DNA of 29,971 bases from a virus, in IMG/VR virus record IMGVR_UViG_3300025168_000422, positions 1 to 29,971 of that record. One strand, given 5' to 3'. The notes below the pieces were generated by a model. The model saw nothing but the letters and a program-made list of their open reading frames with translations, was not told the origin of the DNA and made no database searches. The translations under genes and the position numbers were made by a program. Every line of letters starts with the position of its first letter. Positions within the stretch are counted from its first letter, which is position 1. Below are positions 7,989-15,438 of the stretch, in pieces.

Positions 7989-8280
7989 TTTCAAAAAAGA
8001 TAAAATCATTAATATTGATTACAAATTTAACGAAGGAGCTCTTGTTGAAGAGCTCAAGAGTTATATAGACAAAACTTATGGTGGCCACTACTCAAAGAAT
8101 CAGTTTCAATCAACTGAATTCATTATTGATTGTGGACATGGTATGGGTTTTGCTTTAGGAAACGTACTTAAGTACGCTCAAAGGTATGGTAAAAAAGAAG
8201 GACATAACAGAGCTGACCTTCTCAAGATTTTGCACTATGCTATAATTGCTCTGGATTGCCATGATAAAAATGAAAACTAA
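7981..8280 (+). CDS. DUF3310-like protein
   Basis: A 99-residue protein with the pattern of DUF3310: an N-terminal helix and SYIDKTYGGHY segment, then a FIIDCGHGMGFALGNVLKYAQRYGKK region and a C-terminal amphipathic helix DLLKILHYAIIAL. DUF3310 proteins are common in phages and sometimes annotated as nucleotide kinases, without a nucleotide-binding motif; none is visible here. It overlaps the CobS-like gene by eight bases through ATGTATAA, a junction used at three other places in the window, so its translation is probably coupled. Confidence 0.75.
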   Translation: MYNFKKDKIINIDYKFNEGALVEELKSYIDKTYGGHYSKNQFQSTEFIIDCGHGMGFALGNVLKYAQRYGKKEGHNRADLLKILHYAIIALDCHDKNEN

Positions 8281-8283
8281 TCG

Positions 8284-8312
8284 TTTACATTACAATGAAA
8301 GTATGGTATAAT
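8284..8312 (+). promoter_or_regulatory. Sigma70-type early promoter for gene 45 operon
   Basis: TTTACA 8284-8289, 17 bp, TATAAT 8307-8312, extended -10 TATGG, followed by GGAG and the ATG at 8333. It probably drives genes 45, 44, 62 and regA. Confidence 0.88.
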
Positions 8313-8332
8313 AGTTATATAATGGAGAAAAT

Positions 8333-9004
8333 ATGAACTTATCTAACGACACCTTGAATGTGTTAAAAAACTTCGCAACAATAAATCCAAATATTGTATT
8401 CAAACCAGGACAAAAGCTGAAGACTATTTCAGAGTCTAAAACTATTCTAGCATCCGCTGAAATTGTAGAAGACTTTCCACAAGAGTTCGGAGTCTATGAC
8501 TTAAACGAATTCTTATCAGTCTTAAACCTTATTGATAATCCTACATTAGAGTTTGAAGATAAAGCAGTATTGGTAAAAGGTGGTGGACAAAAGATTAGAT
8601 ATTTCTTTTCAGAAAGCGATATCCTAACCACTCCTCAAAAAGATATTCAGATGCCAGAACCAGAACTTGGAGTTAATATCGAAGAAGATAAACTAAATCA
8701 GATTCGTAAAGCTGCTGCTGTTCTTGGTCATACTGAACTAGCTATAACAGGTAATGATGGAGTTATTACAGCCTCTGTACTCGATACAAGAGACTCGACT
8801 TCAAACCTATTTGAAATAGAGCTAGATAGAGACAATTCATGTAAAAATGGATTTAACTTCGTGGTAAGTATACCCAACTTGAAATTGCTACCAGGCGATT
8901 ACTTTGTAAGCATAAGCTCAAAGCTAATCTCTAACTGGACTAATAGTAATTATCCTGTTGATTATTTTATCGCTCTTGAGAAAAACTCAAGCTACGATGT
9001 ATAA
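8333..9004 (+). CDS. 45: DNA polymerase sliding clamp gp45
   Basis: A 223-residue protein that matches T4 gp45 (228 residues) throughout, including the N-terminal LSNDTLNVLKNFATINPNI block, the VYDLNEFLSVL interdomain segment and a FNFVVSIPNLKLLPGDYFV C-terminal block. The trimeric ring tethers gp43 to DNA and also activates late transcription with gp55. It is the first gene behind its own promoter. It ends in Asp-Val-stop, and an eight-base ATGTATAA overlap opens a 23-codon reading frame. Confidence 0.95.
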   Translation: MNLSNDTLNVLKNFATINPNIVFKPGQKLKTISESKTILASAEIVEDFPQEFGVYDLNEFLSVLNLIDNPTLEFEDKAVLVKGGGQKIRYFFSESDILTTPQKDIQMPEPELGVNIEEDKLNQIRKAAAVLGHTELAITGNDGVITASVLDTRDSTSNLFEIELDRDNSCKNGFNFVVSIPNLKLLPGDYFVSISSKLISNWTNSNYPVDYFIALEKNSSYDV

Positions 9005-9068
9005 ATATATTGTAGGAATGGAAGATGCTGCATGGGGCGGGTCTTTTAATTTTCGTAAATATGCATAG
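8997..9068 (+). CDS. Possible 23-residue peptide coupled to gene 45
   Basis: ATG at 8997 lies inside the end of gene 45 and the frame runs to TAG at 9066, giving a Tyr-, Gly- and aromatic-rich peptide that begins MYKYIVGMEDAAWGG. The junction ATGTATAA is identical to three other gene junctions here (7981, 26107, 28878), which is the main reason to take it seriously. It has no strong ribosome site of its own. It may be a real coupled peptide or simply the remains of one. Confidence 0.35.
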   Translation: MYKYIVGMEDAAWGGSFNFRKYA

Positions 9069-9077
9069 GAGAAAATT

Positions 9078-9347
9078 ATGTCAGAAGATGTAAATACAAA
9101 CGTCGAAACTGGAACAGAAGAGCAACCAGCTGGAGCTCAACTTAGTCTACAAGACATCTCAACAATGGTACAAGTAATTGACCTTTGTTCTAAAAGAGGT
9201 GGTTTTGAAGGTCCTGAGTTGGAAGCAGTAGGTGGTCTTAGGTCTAGAATCGTAGCGTTTCTAGAAGAAGCTTCAAAGGGTCAAGAAACGCCGGAAGGCG
9301 CGGTACCTGAAGTAGCTGCTACTGAAGACGATTCGTCAGAGTCGTAA
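9078..9347 (+). CDS. Small acidic protein of unknown function
   Basis: An 89-residue acidic protein. Both ends are low-complexity (Glu, Thr, Ala, Ser), while residues about 22 to 65 hold a compact helical region with LSLQDISTMVQVIDLCSKRGG and ELEAVGGLRSRIVAFLE. Its place between the clamp and the clamp loader genes suggests a replication-linked role, but I do not recognise a characterised family. It has a clear AGGAG ribosome site at 9067. A strong hairpin lies directly after its stop. Confidence 0.8.
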   Translation: MSEDVNTNVETGTEEQPAGAQLSLQDISTMVQVIDLCSKRGGFEGPELEAVGGLRSRIVAFLEEASKGQETPEGAVPEVAATEDDSSES

Positions 9348-9354
9348 ACCAGAC

Positions 9355-9380
9355 GAGGGGTGAAACTCCCCTCACATTTT
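9355..9380 (+). terminator. Hairpin terminator or attenuator within the clamp operon
   Basis: GAGGGG (9355-9360) and CCCCTC (9368-9373) enclose a seven-base loop, followed by ACATTTTATT. No new promoter follows before the gene at 9399, so this probably lets only part of the transcription pass to genes 44, 62 and regA, keeping clamp production higher than clamp loader production. Confidence 0.65.
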
Positions 9381-9398
9381 ATTATTAAGGAATACATT

Positions 9399-9656
9399 AT
9401 GAACAACAATGAACAAGCCGAATTGCTCAAGGCTTTAAGAAAAGGGCAAGTCACAGTCACATTCAGAAAAATAGATACAGGGGAAATTAGAATTATGCCC
9501 TGCACTCTCAATCCTGCAATACTCGAAGCTAATGGCGTTACCAATACCGTTAATTATCAAGCAACATCAATGGAAGCATTTCCAGTATGGTCTTTAGATA
9601 AAAACGCGTGGCGTGCATTTAGGCTAGATACTGTAGAAGGTTGGGAGGTACTATAA
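9399..9656 (+). CDS. WYL_2/DUF2693-like SH3-barrel protein
   Basis: An 85-residue protein: a short helix, then GQVTVTFRKIDTGEIRIMPCTLN and a C-terminal VWSLDKNAWRAFRLDTV strand pair. This matches the small phage family known as DUF2693 or WYL_2, an Sm-like SH3 beta barrel often found beside phage replication genes; its molecular role is not established. The start at 9399 is preferred to an in-frame ATG at 9360 because it has AAGG ten bases upstream and because the upstream ATG lies inside the hairpin. Its stop overlaps the gene 44 start by one base. Confidence 0.8.
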   Translation: MNNNEQAELLKALRKGQVTVTFRKIDTGEIRIMPCTLNPAILEANGVTNTVNYQATSMEAFPVWSLDKNAWRAFRLDTVEGWEVL

Positions 9657-10591
9657 TGGAAGAATTTCTATGGGTCGAAAAGTATCGCCCAAGAAAAGTA
9701 GAGGAATGTGTATTATCACAAGACCTCAAAAAGATATTCAAAAATGTTTTAGACAAAGGCGAACTTCAGAATATGATGTTCACTGGCACAGCTGGTACAG
9801 GAAAGACCACAGTTGCTAGAGCACTTTGTAACGAACTTGACTTAGATTATATAATCATTAATGGTTCAGAAGAATCAGGTATTGATACTCTAAGAAACAA
9901 AATCAAACAATTCGCTTCGTCCGTTTCCTTATCAGGCGGCCTCAAAGTCGTCATCTTGGACGAAGCGGATTACCTTAATCCACAATCAACTCAACCAGCT
10001 TTGCGTGGATTTATCGAAGAATTTTCAGCCAACTGTAGGTTTATACTTACTTGTAATTTCAAGAATCGTATAATAGAACCATTACATTCAAGAACCAGTG
10101 TTATCGAATTTGCGATGCCAAAGAAAGAGAAAGAAGCTCTTGCTGGTCAGTTTATGCAAAGAGTCGAACAGATACTAGCAGTTGAAAATATAAACTCAGA
10201 ACGACCAGTTCTTGCTGAACTGATTATGAAATACTTTCCAGATTTCAGAAGAACACTTAATGAACTACAAAGATATTCAAACTTTGGTAAAATCGATAGT
10301 GGTATATTAGTCAATGCTAATGATATCGCTCTTGATACTCTTATGAATGCTCTTAAAATAAAAGACTTTCGTAAAATGAGACAATGGGTTGCTGATAATA
10401 TCGATGTAGAACCAGCATCAATGTTTCGTAAAGTATACGATAACATGAATGAATATGTAGAGCCACAATCAATACCGCAACTGGTACTTATTCTGGCTGA
10501 TTATCAATATAAAAACAGTTTTGTTGCTGACCATGAATTGAATATGGTTGCTTGCTTAACTGAAGTAATGGCAGGAGTCAAATTCAAATGA
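9656..10591 (+). CDS. 44: Clamp loader large subunit gp44
   Basis: A 311-residue AAA+ ATPase matching T4 gp44 (319 residues): FLWVEKYRP at the N-terminus, Walker A GTAGTGKT at 44-51, Walker B DEAD at 102-105 and a sensor region ILTCN. The usual SRC motif reads SRT here, keeping the catalytic arginine. With gp62 it opens and loads the gp45 clamp. The ATG at 9656 is chosen over the in-frame ATG at 9641, because GGGAGG lies between them and the homologous protein begins with the FLWVEKYRP block. It overlaps the next gene by ATGA. Confidence 0.95.
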   Translation: MEEFLWVEKYRPRKVEECVLSQDLKKIFKNVLDKGELQNMMFTGTAGTGKTTVARALCNELDLDYIIINGSEESGIDTLRNKIKQFASSVSLSGGLKVVILDEADYLNPQSTQPALRGFIEEFSANCRFILTCNFKNRIIEPLHSRTSVIEFAMPKKEKEALAGQFMQRVEQILAVENINSERPVLAELIMKYFPDFRRTLNELQRYSNFGKIDSGILVNANDIALDTLMNALKIKDFRKMRQWVADNIDVEPASMFRKVYDNMNEYVEPQSIPQLVLILADYQYKNSFVADHELNMVACLTEVMAGVKFK

Positions 10592-10830
10592 AAAAATATG
10601 TAATAAATCCAGTGACTGGAGCAGAAGAAGAACTGATTATGGAACCATCTAGTAAAGATGCAGGTAATATTGAAGTACTAAAACGTAATGTTAAAGAACT
10701 ACAACAACAGTTAAATACATGTCAAGTAAGAATAATGGAACTTAATGAGGAACTCTCAACAAGTAGAAATCAAGGTAGAGTCTTAGAAGAAGAAATCAGA
10801 AAAGCTTTAGAGATACCTAATATAATATGA
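10588..10830 (+). CDS. Small coiled-coil protein between clamp loader genes
   Basis: An 80-residue protein whose residues about 27 to 75 form a heptad-patterned helix (NIEVLKRNVKELQQQLN and following), strongly predicted to be a coiled coil. The first 25 residues contain a INPVTGAEEEL segment. It overlaps gene 44 and gene 62 by four bases each, so the three are translated in sequence. T4 has no gene in this position. It may bind the clamp loader or polymerase complex, but that rests only on location. Confidence 0.75.
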   Translation: MKKYVINPVTGAEEELIMEPSSKDAGNIEVLKRNVKELQQQLNTCQVRIMELNEELSTSRNQGRVLEEEIRKALEIPNII

Positions 10831-11204
10831 ACCCATTTGACTATTTAAAAGCAATCAATGAGACTAAGAAAGATATCATGGTCGACGATATTGCTGAAAA
10901 GGAATACAATCCTTTCATCATAAATCGCGGTCTTTCTTTCTTTAAAGACACAATATTGTATGCTAATGAAATGAATATCCACCATCATCTAGACCATCGC
11001 GTTCAGTTTGATTTTCTTATAAATATAATTAGAAAGAAGAAAAGATGGTCCAAATGGATTAAGGCCAGTGATATTGACCATCTTGAACTCATCAAAGAAA
11101 ATTATGGGTATAGTGATGAAAAAGCTAAATCAGCGTTATCTCTAATTAATGATGAACAAATTGAACAATTGAAACAAAGGATATATAAAGGTGGAAAACG
11201 ATAA
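10827..11204 (+). CDS. 62: Clamp loader small subunit gp62
   Basis: A 125-residue protein, shorter than T4 gp62 (187 residues). The N-terminal block NPFDYLKAINETKKDI, then EYNPFIINRGLSFF and a NEMNIHHHLDHRVQFDFL segment are those of gp62, the non-ATPase arm of the clamp loader. The order 44-(80 aa)-62-regA-(hsp20)-43 follows the T4 order with insertions. Truncation affects the C-terminal part, as is usual in marine relatives. Its last 14 bases overlap regA. Confidence 0.9.
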   Translation: MNPFDYLKAINETKKDIMVDDIAEKEYNPFIINRGLSFFKDTILYANEMNIHHHLDHRVQFDFLINIIRKKKRWSKWIKASDIDHLELIKENYGYSDEKAKSALSLINDEQIEQLKQRIYKGGKR

Positions 11205-11631
11205 CACTCAAATACAAATAAAAGATTGGACTCCAGGCAGTATGCTTGAAGTCTCTCTTAGAGAACCAGATGACTTTTTAAAGATACGCGAAACATTAAC
11301 ACGTATAGGTGTAGCTTCTCGCAAAGACCAGAAGCTATTTCAATCTTGCCATATTTTACATAAGCAAGGTAGATATTTTATAGTTCACTTTAAAGAACTA
11401 TTTTTGCTAGATGGAAAGCCATCTAGTTTATTAGAGAACGATGTACAAAGACGAAATACAATCGCAACATTACTCGCCGACTGGGGTTTAGTAACGATTA
11501 TGAAGCCGGAGATGGCTAAAGAATTAGCACCATTGAGACAGATTAAGGTGATTCCTTTTAAGGAAAAAACTCAATGGGAACTATGCCCTAAGTATAACAT
11601 AGGGAATTCCAACAATGGAGAAAAGAATTAA
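11191..11631 (+). CDS. regA: RegA translational repressor
   Basis: A 146-residue protein closely matching T4 RegA (122 residues): EVSLREPDDFLKIRETLTR, then QSCHILHKQGRYFIVHFKE and a RRNTIATLLADWGLVTI block. RegA binds ribosome-binding regions of early mRNAs and blocks translation. The reading frame opens with GTG at 11191 behind AAAGG, adding about 17 residues over T4 RegA. An internal ATG at 11242 would give an N-terminus aligned with T4, so either start is possible. Confidence 0.93.
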   Translation: MENDNTQIQIKDWTPGSMLEVSLREPDDFLKIRETLTRIGVASRKDQKLFQSCHILHKQGRYFIVHFKELFLLDGKPSSLLENDVQRRNTIATLLADWGLVTIMKPEMAKELAPLRQIKVIPFKEKTQWELCPKYNIGNSNNGEKN

Positions 11632-11704
11632 TAAAGCCTGGAAACTATTTCATAAATTCATGAAATCAGGTAGATTAAACAAAGTAGTAAAACACTACTT
11701 ATAA
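11615..11704 (+). CDS. Small basic peptide, 29 residues
   Basis: ATG at 11615 overlaps the end of regA by 17 bases and the frame runs to TAA at 11702. The product is strongly basic (11 Lys, Arg or His residues) with regularly spaced aromatics, and could form one amphipathic helix. AGGGA lies eight bases before the ATG, a good ribosome site. I do not recognise it. It is the last gene before the late promoter of hsp20. Confidence 0.5.
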   Translation: MEKRINKAWKLFHKFMKSGRLNKVVKHYL

Positions 11705-11736
11705 ACAAAATTTATTTAAACTAGCATTCAAGCTTG

Positions 11737-11744
11737 TATAAATA
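11737..11744 (+). promoter_or_regulatory. T4-type late promoter for hsp20
   Basis: An exact TATAAATA box, the sequence recognised by gp55 in T4-like phages, in non-coding DNA 73 bases before the hsp20 start. Transcription would begin near 11750. Confidence 0.75.
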
Positions 11745-11809
11745 TAACTGAAAGAGTGCGGTATTGGACCGGCTCTAACAAACCTTGCTATATATAGGAG
11801 GAACTAAAA

Positions 11810-12268
11810 ATGGTAAGAAATACTTTGAACGTACCACGTTCACTATTCGTCGGATTCGATACTTTATTTGAAGACCTGGAAAGGATTCATCAAAGTGCGA
11901 GGTCCGGAACTGATAACTATCCACCACATAACGTTGTGAAAATAGACGATGAGAAATTTCTCATTGAGCTAGCAATTGCTGGATTTAAAGAAGAGGATAT
12001 ATCCTTGGAACTTAAAGATGGCATATTGAAAATCAAAGGAGAGGTGGCATCGGTATCGCGTGAATACGCGTATAAAGGTATATCGTCCCGCAAATTCGAG
12101 AAATCATTTCGACTCTCAGAATTTGTAGTAATAGACGGTGCTGATTTGAAAGATGGAATACTTGTAGTGTATGCTAGAGTAGAACTTCCGGAAGAGAAGC
12201 GTCCTAGAAAGATCGAATTAGGGTCTGCTGGGGCATCAAAGAAGAAAGAATATCTCGTTGAGGGATAA
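11810..12268 (+). CDS. hsp20: Small heat-shock protein, Hsp20/alpha-crystallin family
   Basis: A 152-residue protein with a full alpha-crystallin domain. After a variable N-terminus, the domain runs from NVVKIDDEKFLIELAIAGF through KDGILKIKGE to GADLKDGILVVYARVELPE, followed by a short charged tail. Hsp20 proteins are ATP-independent holdases. T4-like cyanophages also carry hsp20 near this part of the genome. Here it sits behind a late promoter and a strong GGAGG ribosome site, so it is likely made during virion assembly rather than with its replication neighbours. Confidence 0.93.
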   Translation: MVRNTLNVPRSLFVGFDTLFEDLERIHQSARSGTDNYPPHNVVKIDDEKFLIELAIAGFKEEDISLELKDGILKIKGEVASVSREYAYKGISSRKFEKSFRLSEFVVIDGADLKDGILVVYARVELPEEKRPRKIELGSAGASKKKEYLVEG

Positions 12269-12294
12269 ACTGGCGAGCAGCGAAACTCAGTAGA

Positions 12295-12302
12295 TATAAA
12301 TT
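12295..12302 (+). promoter_or_regulatory. Possible weak late promoter
   Basis: TATAAATT, one mismatch to the late box, 21 bases before a small gene at 12323. The gene could equally be read through from the hsp20 promoter. Confidence 0.3.
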
Positions 12303-12322
12303 AATATTTACTGGAGAACAAC

Positions 12323-12463
12323 ATGAAACATATAGCCCATTTTATGGACAAATATGAAGACGTTGCCGAGGCCTTAAGAACAACTTTCATAGTATTAGGA
12401 GTTACTGGATTAATCTTAGGATTAGCCCCACTAATAATGCTAATGCAATGGAATAGTTTTTAA
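12323..12463 (+). CDS. Small single-span membrane protein, 46 residues
   Basis: A short N-terminal amphipathic stretch (MKHIAHFMDKYEDVAEALR) is followed by a hydrophobic segment from about residue 21 to 41 rich in Leu, Ile and Gly, then a short MQWNSF tail. It has a good TGGAGA ribosome site. It lies between hsp20 and a hairpin terminator, probably as part of the late unit. No family recognised. Confidence 0.65.
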   Translation: MKHIAHFMDKYEDVAEALRTTFIVLGVTGLILGLAPLIMLMQWNSF

Positions 12464-12485
12464 GACCAAATTGACAAAATCATGC

Positions 12486-12513
12486 GGGGAGTAAGAAATT
12501 GCTCCCCAATCTT
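12486..12513 (+). terminator. Hairpin terminator after the hsp20 unit
   Basis: GGGGAG (12486-12491) and CTCCCC (12502-12507) enclose a 10-base loop and are followed by AATCTTT. The stem resembles that of the terminators at 9355 and 28002. It separates the late unit from the gene 43 promoter. Confidence 0.7.
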
Positions 12514-12539
12514 TAATTGAAAAAAAGTGAAATGAATCC

Positions 12540-12568
12540 TTTACATTCAACCTAAACTATGGTATAAT
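12540..12568 (+). promoter_or_regulatory. Sigma70-type early promoter for gene 43, likely leaderless mRNA
   Basis: TTTACA 12540-12545, 17 bp, TATAAT 12563-12568, extended -10 TATGG. Only eight bases separate the -10 box from the ATG of gene 43, so the predicted start of transcription is within one or two bases of the start codon. No Shine-Dalgarno sequence fits. Confidence 0.85.
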
Positions 12569-12576
12569 ATACTTAT

Positions 12577-15105
12577 ATGAAATTCTATACTAATGTATCT
12601 CGATATGGCAACATGATTCTCTTACGAGGATATGAAAACGGCAGTCGATACGAGAAAAAAGTCAAATACGAACCAATCCTTTTTACATCTACTAATCTTC
12701 CTACAAAGTGGAAATCACTTGATGGAAATCCTGTTGGTGTAGCAAATGCTGGAAAACGATTCGAGTCCATGAGGGCAGCAAACGAATATGTTCAAGCAAA
12801 CAAAGGAGTGTCTGGTAAAAAAATATACGGAAACACAAAGTACGTTCCAGCATTCATTAATGATTATTATCCCGGTACAATAGAATTCAATAGAAACAAA
12901 ATCAACGTATCGACAATTGATATTGAAGTTGCGTCTGATGATGGATTCCCTGAGCCAGAAAAAGCTGACCATAAGATTACAGCAATCTGTATGAAAAACA
13001 ATATTGGTAATACTTATTACGTTTGGGGCTTAGGCGATTACGATACAGACAAATCTCTCATGAAAGAACACATGGTAGTATATCGTAAGTTTGACCGTGA
13101 AGATGATTTACTTATTAACTTTATTAATCACTGGTCATCTCAACAATATTGTCCTGATGTCGTGACAGGCTGGAACTCAAGATTCTTTGATATTCCATAC
13201 CTCGTAAATAGAATCAATCGTATGCTTGGCGAAGAGTACGTCAAAAAGCTCAGCCCATGGGGAATGATTGATAGACAAGACGTAACTAAAATGGGAAGGA
13301 CTCAAACTGCTTATGAACTTAAAGGCATATCTCAATTAGATTACCTTGACCTATTTAAGAAGTTTGGCTATTCGTATGGTCCACAAGAATCATATAAACT
13401 CGACAACATTGCTCATGTCGTGCTAGGAGAAAAGAAACTATCTTACGATGAGTATTCTAATCTCCATACTCTATACAAACACAATCATCAAAAGTTTATC
13501 GATTACAATATTAAAGACGTTGAGCTTGTCGATAAAATCGAAGACAAACTTGGATTGATTACTCTTTGTATGACGATGGCTTATAAAGCTGGAGTTAACT
13601 ATAACGATACGTTTGGTACTACAATGATATGGGATACGATTATATATCGAAAACTATACGCAAGTAATGTTGCTATTCCATTTGTTGAAGATAAACATAA
13701 ATCTGATTATCCTGGTGGTTATGTTAAAGACCCACAAGTAGGAATACATGATAACGTTGTTTCGTTTGACTTAAACTCGCTATATCCGTCAATCATTATG
13801 CAATACAATATGTCTCCAGAGACAATTGCAAATGGAGAGATTACTCAATTCAATATCGATAAAGCAATCACTGAACATAAAATTGCTTCTAACTGTGGCA
13901 AAGCTCTTGCAGCAAATGGACAGTACTTTAACATAGACAAGCCAGGCATAATACCATTCATCATTGACGAATTCTATAAAGAACGTGTTGAGATTAAACA
14001 AGAAATGATTAGTGCTCAAAAAGAAAAAGAAAAGGTAGATAAAAATGACAAACAAAAACTATATCAAATTGAAAGAGATATTGCAATCGCAGAAAACAAG
14101 CAAATGTCTATTAAGATTCTTCTTAATAGTCTTTATGGTGCTCTTGGCAATAGGTATTTTCGATTCTTCGACCAGAGAATTGCCGAAGCAATTACCCTTA
14201 CCGGACAACTTACAATTCGATGGGCCGAACACGCCATCAATTCCTATCTTAACAGAGTGCTTAAAACCAAAAAGTATAAAGACTTCGTCATTGCTATCGA
14301 CACCGACTCGTTGTATGTATGCTTAGACGATATCGTAACTAAATTCAATCCTGAAAATAAGATTGACTTCCTAGACAAAATTGCTAGTGAAGCGTTAGAA
14401 CCAGAGCTAGCAAAATCATATGACCAACTGTATAAATACCTTGGTGGTGTAGACAATCGTATGGTTATGACTCGTGAAGTAATCGCTGACCGTGCTCTTT
14501 GGACTGCAAAGAAACGCTATGTCATGAATGTTCATGATAACGAAGGTGTAAGATATAAAGAGCCAAAGCTTAAAATTATGGGTATTGAAGCAATTAAGTC
14601 TTCTACACCTGAACCATGTCGTGATGCTCTTAAACAGATATTTAAAGTCATAATGAAAGATGATGAAAAGACAGTTCAAGCAGCTATCGAACAATTCAAA
14701 AACTATTTCAAAACTCTTGACCCTGACCAAATTGCATTTCCTCGTGGAGTAACACAAGTCAAGAAATGGCAAGACAGGAATACTCTCTATAAAAAAGGTA
14801 CTCCCATTCACGTTCGTGGCTCGATACTCTATAACAAACTGATTGAAGACATGCAACTTAAAAAGAAATACGAGCTCATTAACAACGGCGAAAAGATTAA
14901 GTTCTTATATCTTCGCCAACCAAATTCAATTCATGAAAATGTTATTGCTTTTCCATCCTACCTCCCAGAGGAGTTTGGCTTAAGGAAATACATAGACCAT
15001 GAGACCCAATTTCAAAAAACATTCCTTGACCCTATTGAACCAGTCTTGGAAGCAGTAGGCTGGTCTTCGAAAGAAGTAGCAAACCTTGAGGATTTTTTTG
15101 GATAA
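12577..15105 (+). CDS. 43: Family B DNA polymerase gp43
   Basis: An 842-residue replicative polymerase (T4: 898). The proofreading exonuclease motifs are TIDIE (Asp115, Glu117), GWNSRFFDIPYL and YNIKDVELVD. Polymerase motifs are SFDLNSLYPSI (Asp398), the KILLNSLYGALGN helix and AIDTDSLYV (Asp575, Asp577), followed by KKRYVM. The C-terminus ends DFFG, like the clamp-binding peptide of T4 gp43. It is a single-gene transcription unit between the hsp20 terminator and the next promoter. Its mRNA appears leaderless, so the RNA operator through which T4 gp43 represses itself cannot exist here in the same form. Confidence 0.96.
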   Translation: MKFYTNVSRYGNMILLRGYENGSRYEKKVKYEPILFTSTNLPTKWKSLDGNPVGVANAGKRFESMRAANEYVQANKGVSGKKIYGNTKYVPAFINDYYPGTIEFNRNKINVSTIDIEVASDDGFPEPEKADHKITAICMKNNIGNTYYVWGLGDYDTDKSLMKEHMVVYRKFDREDDLLINFINHWSSQQYCPDVVTGWNSRFFDIPYLVNRINRMLGEEYVKKLSPWGMIDRQDVTKMGRTQTAYELKGISQLDYLDLFKKFGYSYGPQESYKLDNIAHVVLGEKKLSYDEYSNLHTLYKHNHQKFIDYNIKDVELVDKIEDKLGLITLCMTMAYKAGVNYNDTFGTTMIWDTIIYRKLYASNVAIPFVEDKHKSDYPGGYVKDPQVGIHDNVVSFDLNSLYPSIIMQYNMSPETIANGEITQFNIDKAITEHKIASNCGKALAANGQYFNIDKPGIIPFIIDEFYKERVEIKQEMISAQKEKEKVDKNDKQKLYQIERDIAIAENKQMSIKILLNSLYGALGNRYFRFFDQRIAEAITLTGQLTIRWAEHAINSYLNRVLKTKKYKDFVIAIDTDSLYVCLDDIVTKFNPENKIDFLDKIASEALEPELAKSYDQLYKYLGGVDNRMVMTREVIADRALWTAKKRYVMNVHDNEGVRYKEPKLKIMGIEAIKSSTPEPCRDALKQIFKVIMKDDEKTVQAAIEQFKNYFKTLDPDQIAFPRGVTQVKKWQDRNTLYKKGTPIHVRGSILYNKLIEDMQLKKKYELINNGEKIKFLYLRQPNSIHENVIAFPSYLPEEFGLRKYIDHETQFQKTFLDPIEPVLEAVGWSSKEVANLEDFFG

Positions 15106-15110
15106 AAACG

Positions 15111-15139
15111 TTTACATTTGCGTAAAAATGTGGTATAAT
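15111..15139 (+). promoter_or_regulatory. Sigma70-type early promoter for the LSm-MazG operon
   Basis: TTTACA 15111-15116, 17 bp, TATAAT 15134-15139, extended -10 TGTGG. It lies directly after the gene 43 stop. Confidence 0.87.
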
Positions 15140-15159
15140 AGACTAATATGGAGAAAAAT

Positions 15160-15438
15160 ATGAAATTAATAAGACTATCCTCAGGAGAGGAAGTTATCGG
15201 TAAAGTAGTAGAGAATGAAGATTCAATTACCATCACAGATGGATATTCACTTATCCCAGCTGGAGAAGGTAAAATTGGATTCATGCCGTTCATGGCTTAT
15301 ACAAAAGCTAAAGACGGTATTACTATTGATAACAGATTTGTGCTATTCATCGTTGACCCAGTTGACCAAATCGTCGACCAGGTAAGAGAGATGGACAGTG
15401 GAATACAAGTAGCATCAAGTAAAATAGTGGGTGTGTAA
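15160..15438 (+). CDS. Small LSm/SH3-barrel-like protein, paralogue of the gene at 216
   Basis: A 92-residue protein beginning MKLIRLSSGEEVIGKV, with short alternating strands and a GFMPFMAYTK segment. The same order of motifs is found in the protein at 216. The fold looks like a small Sm-like barrel, by pattern only. The ATG at 15160 is preferred to one 12 bases upstream, because the upstream ATG forms part of the GGAG ribosome site, as at other operon starts here. Its last base overlaps the MazG-like start. Confidence 0.75.
   Translation: MKLIRLSSGEEVIGKVVENEDSITITDGYSLIPAGEGKIGFMPFMAYTKAKDGITIDNRFVLFIVDPVDQIVDQVREMDSGIQVASSKIVGV

Noticed and set aside
9000-9007. TATAAATA spanning the gene 45 stop
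   Set aside because: It results from the ATGTATAA junction followed by ATA. The genes behind it are early replication genes with their own promoter upstream.
14431-14438. TATAAATA inside gene 43
   Set aside because: Deep in coding sequence with no gene start downstream.
14416-14856. 146-codon open frame on the minus strand inside gene 43
   Set aside because: Entirely antisense to conserved polymerase motifs; no ribosome site or promoter.
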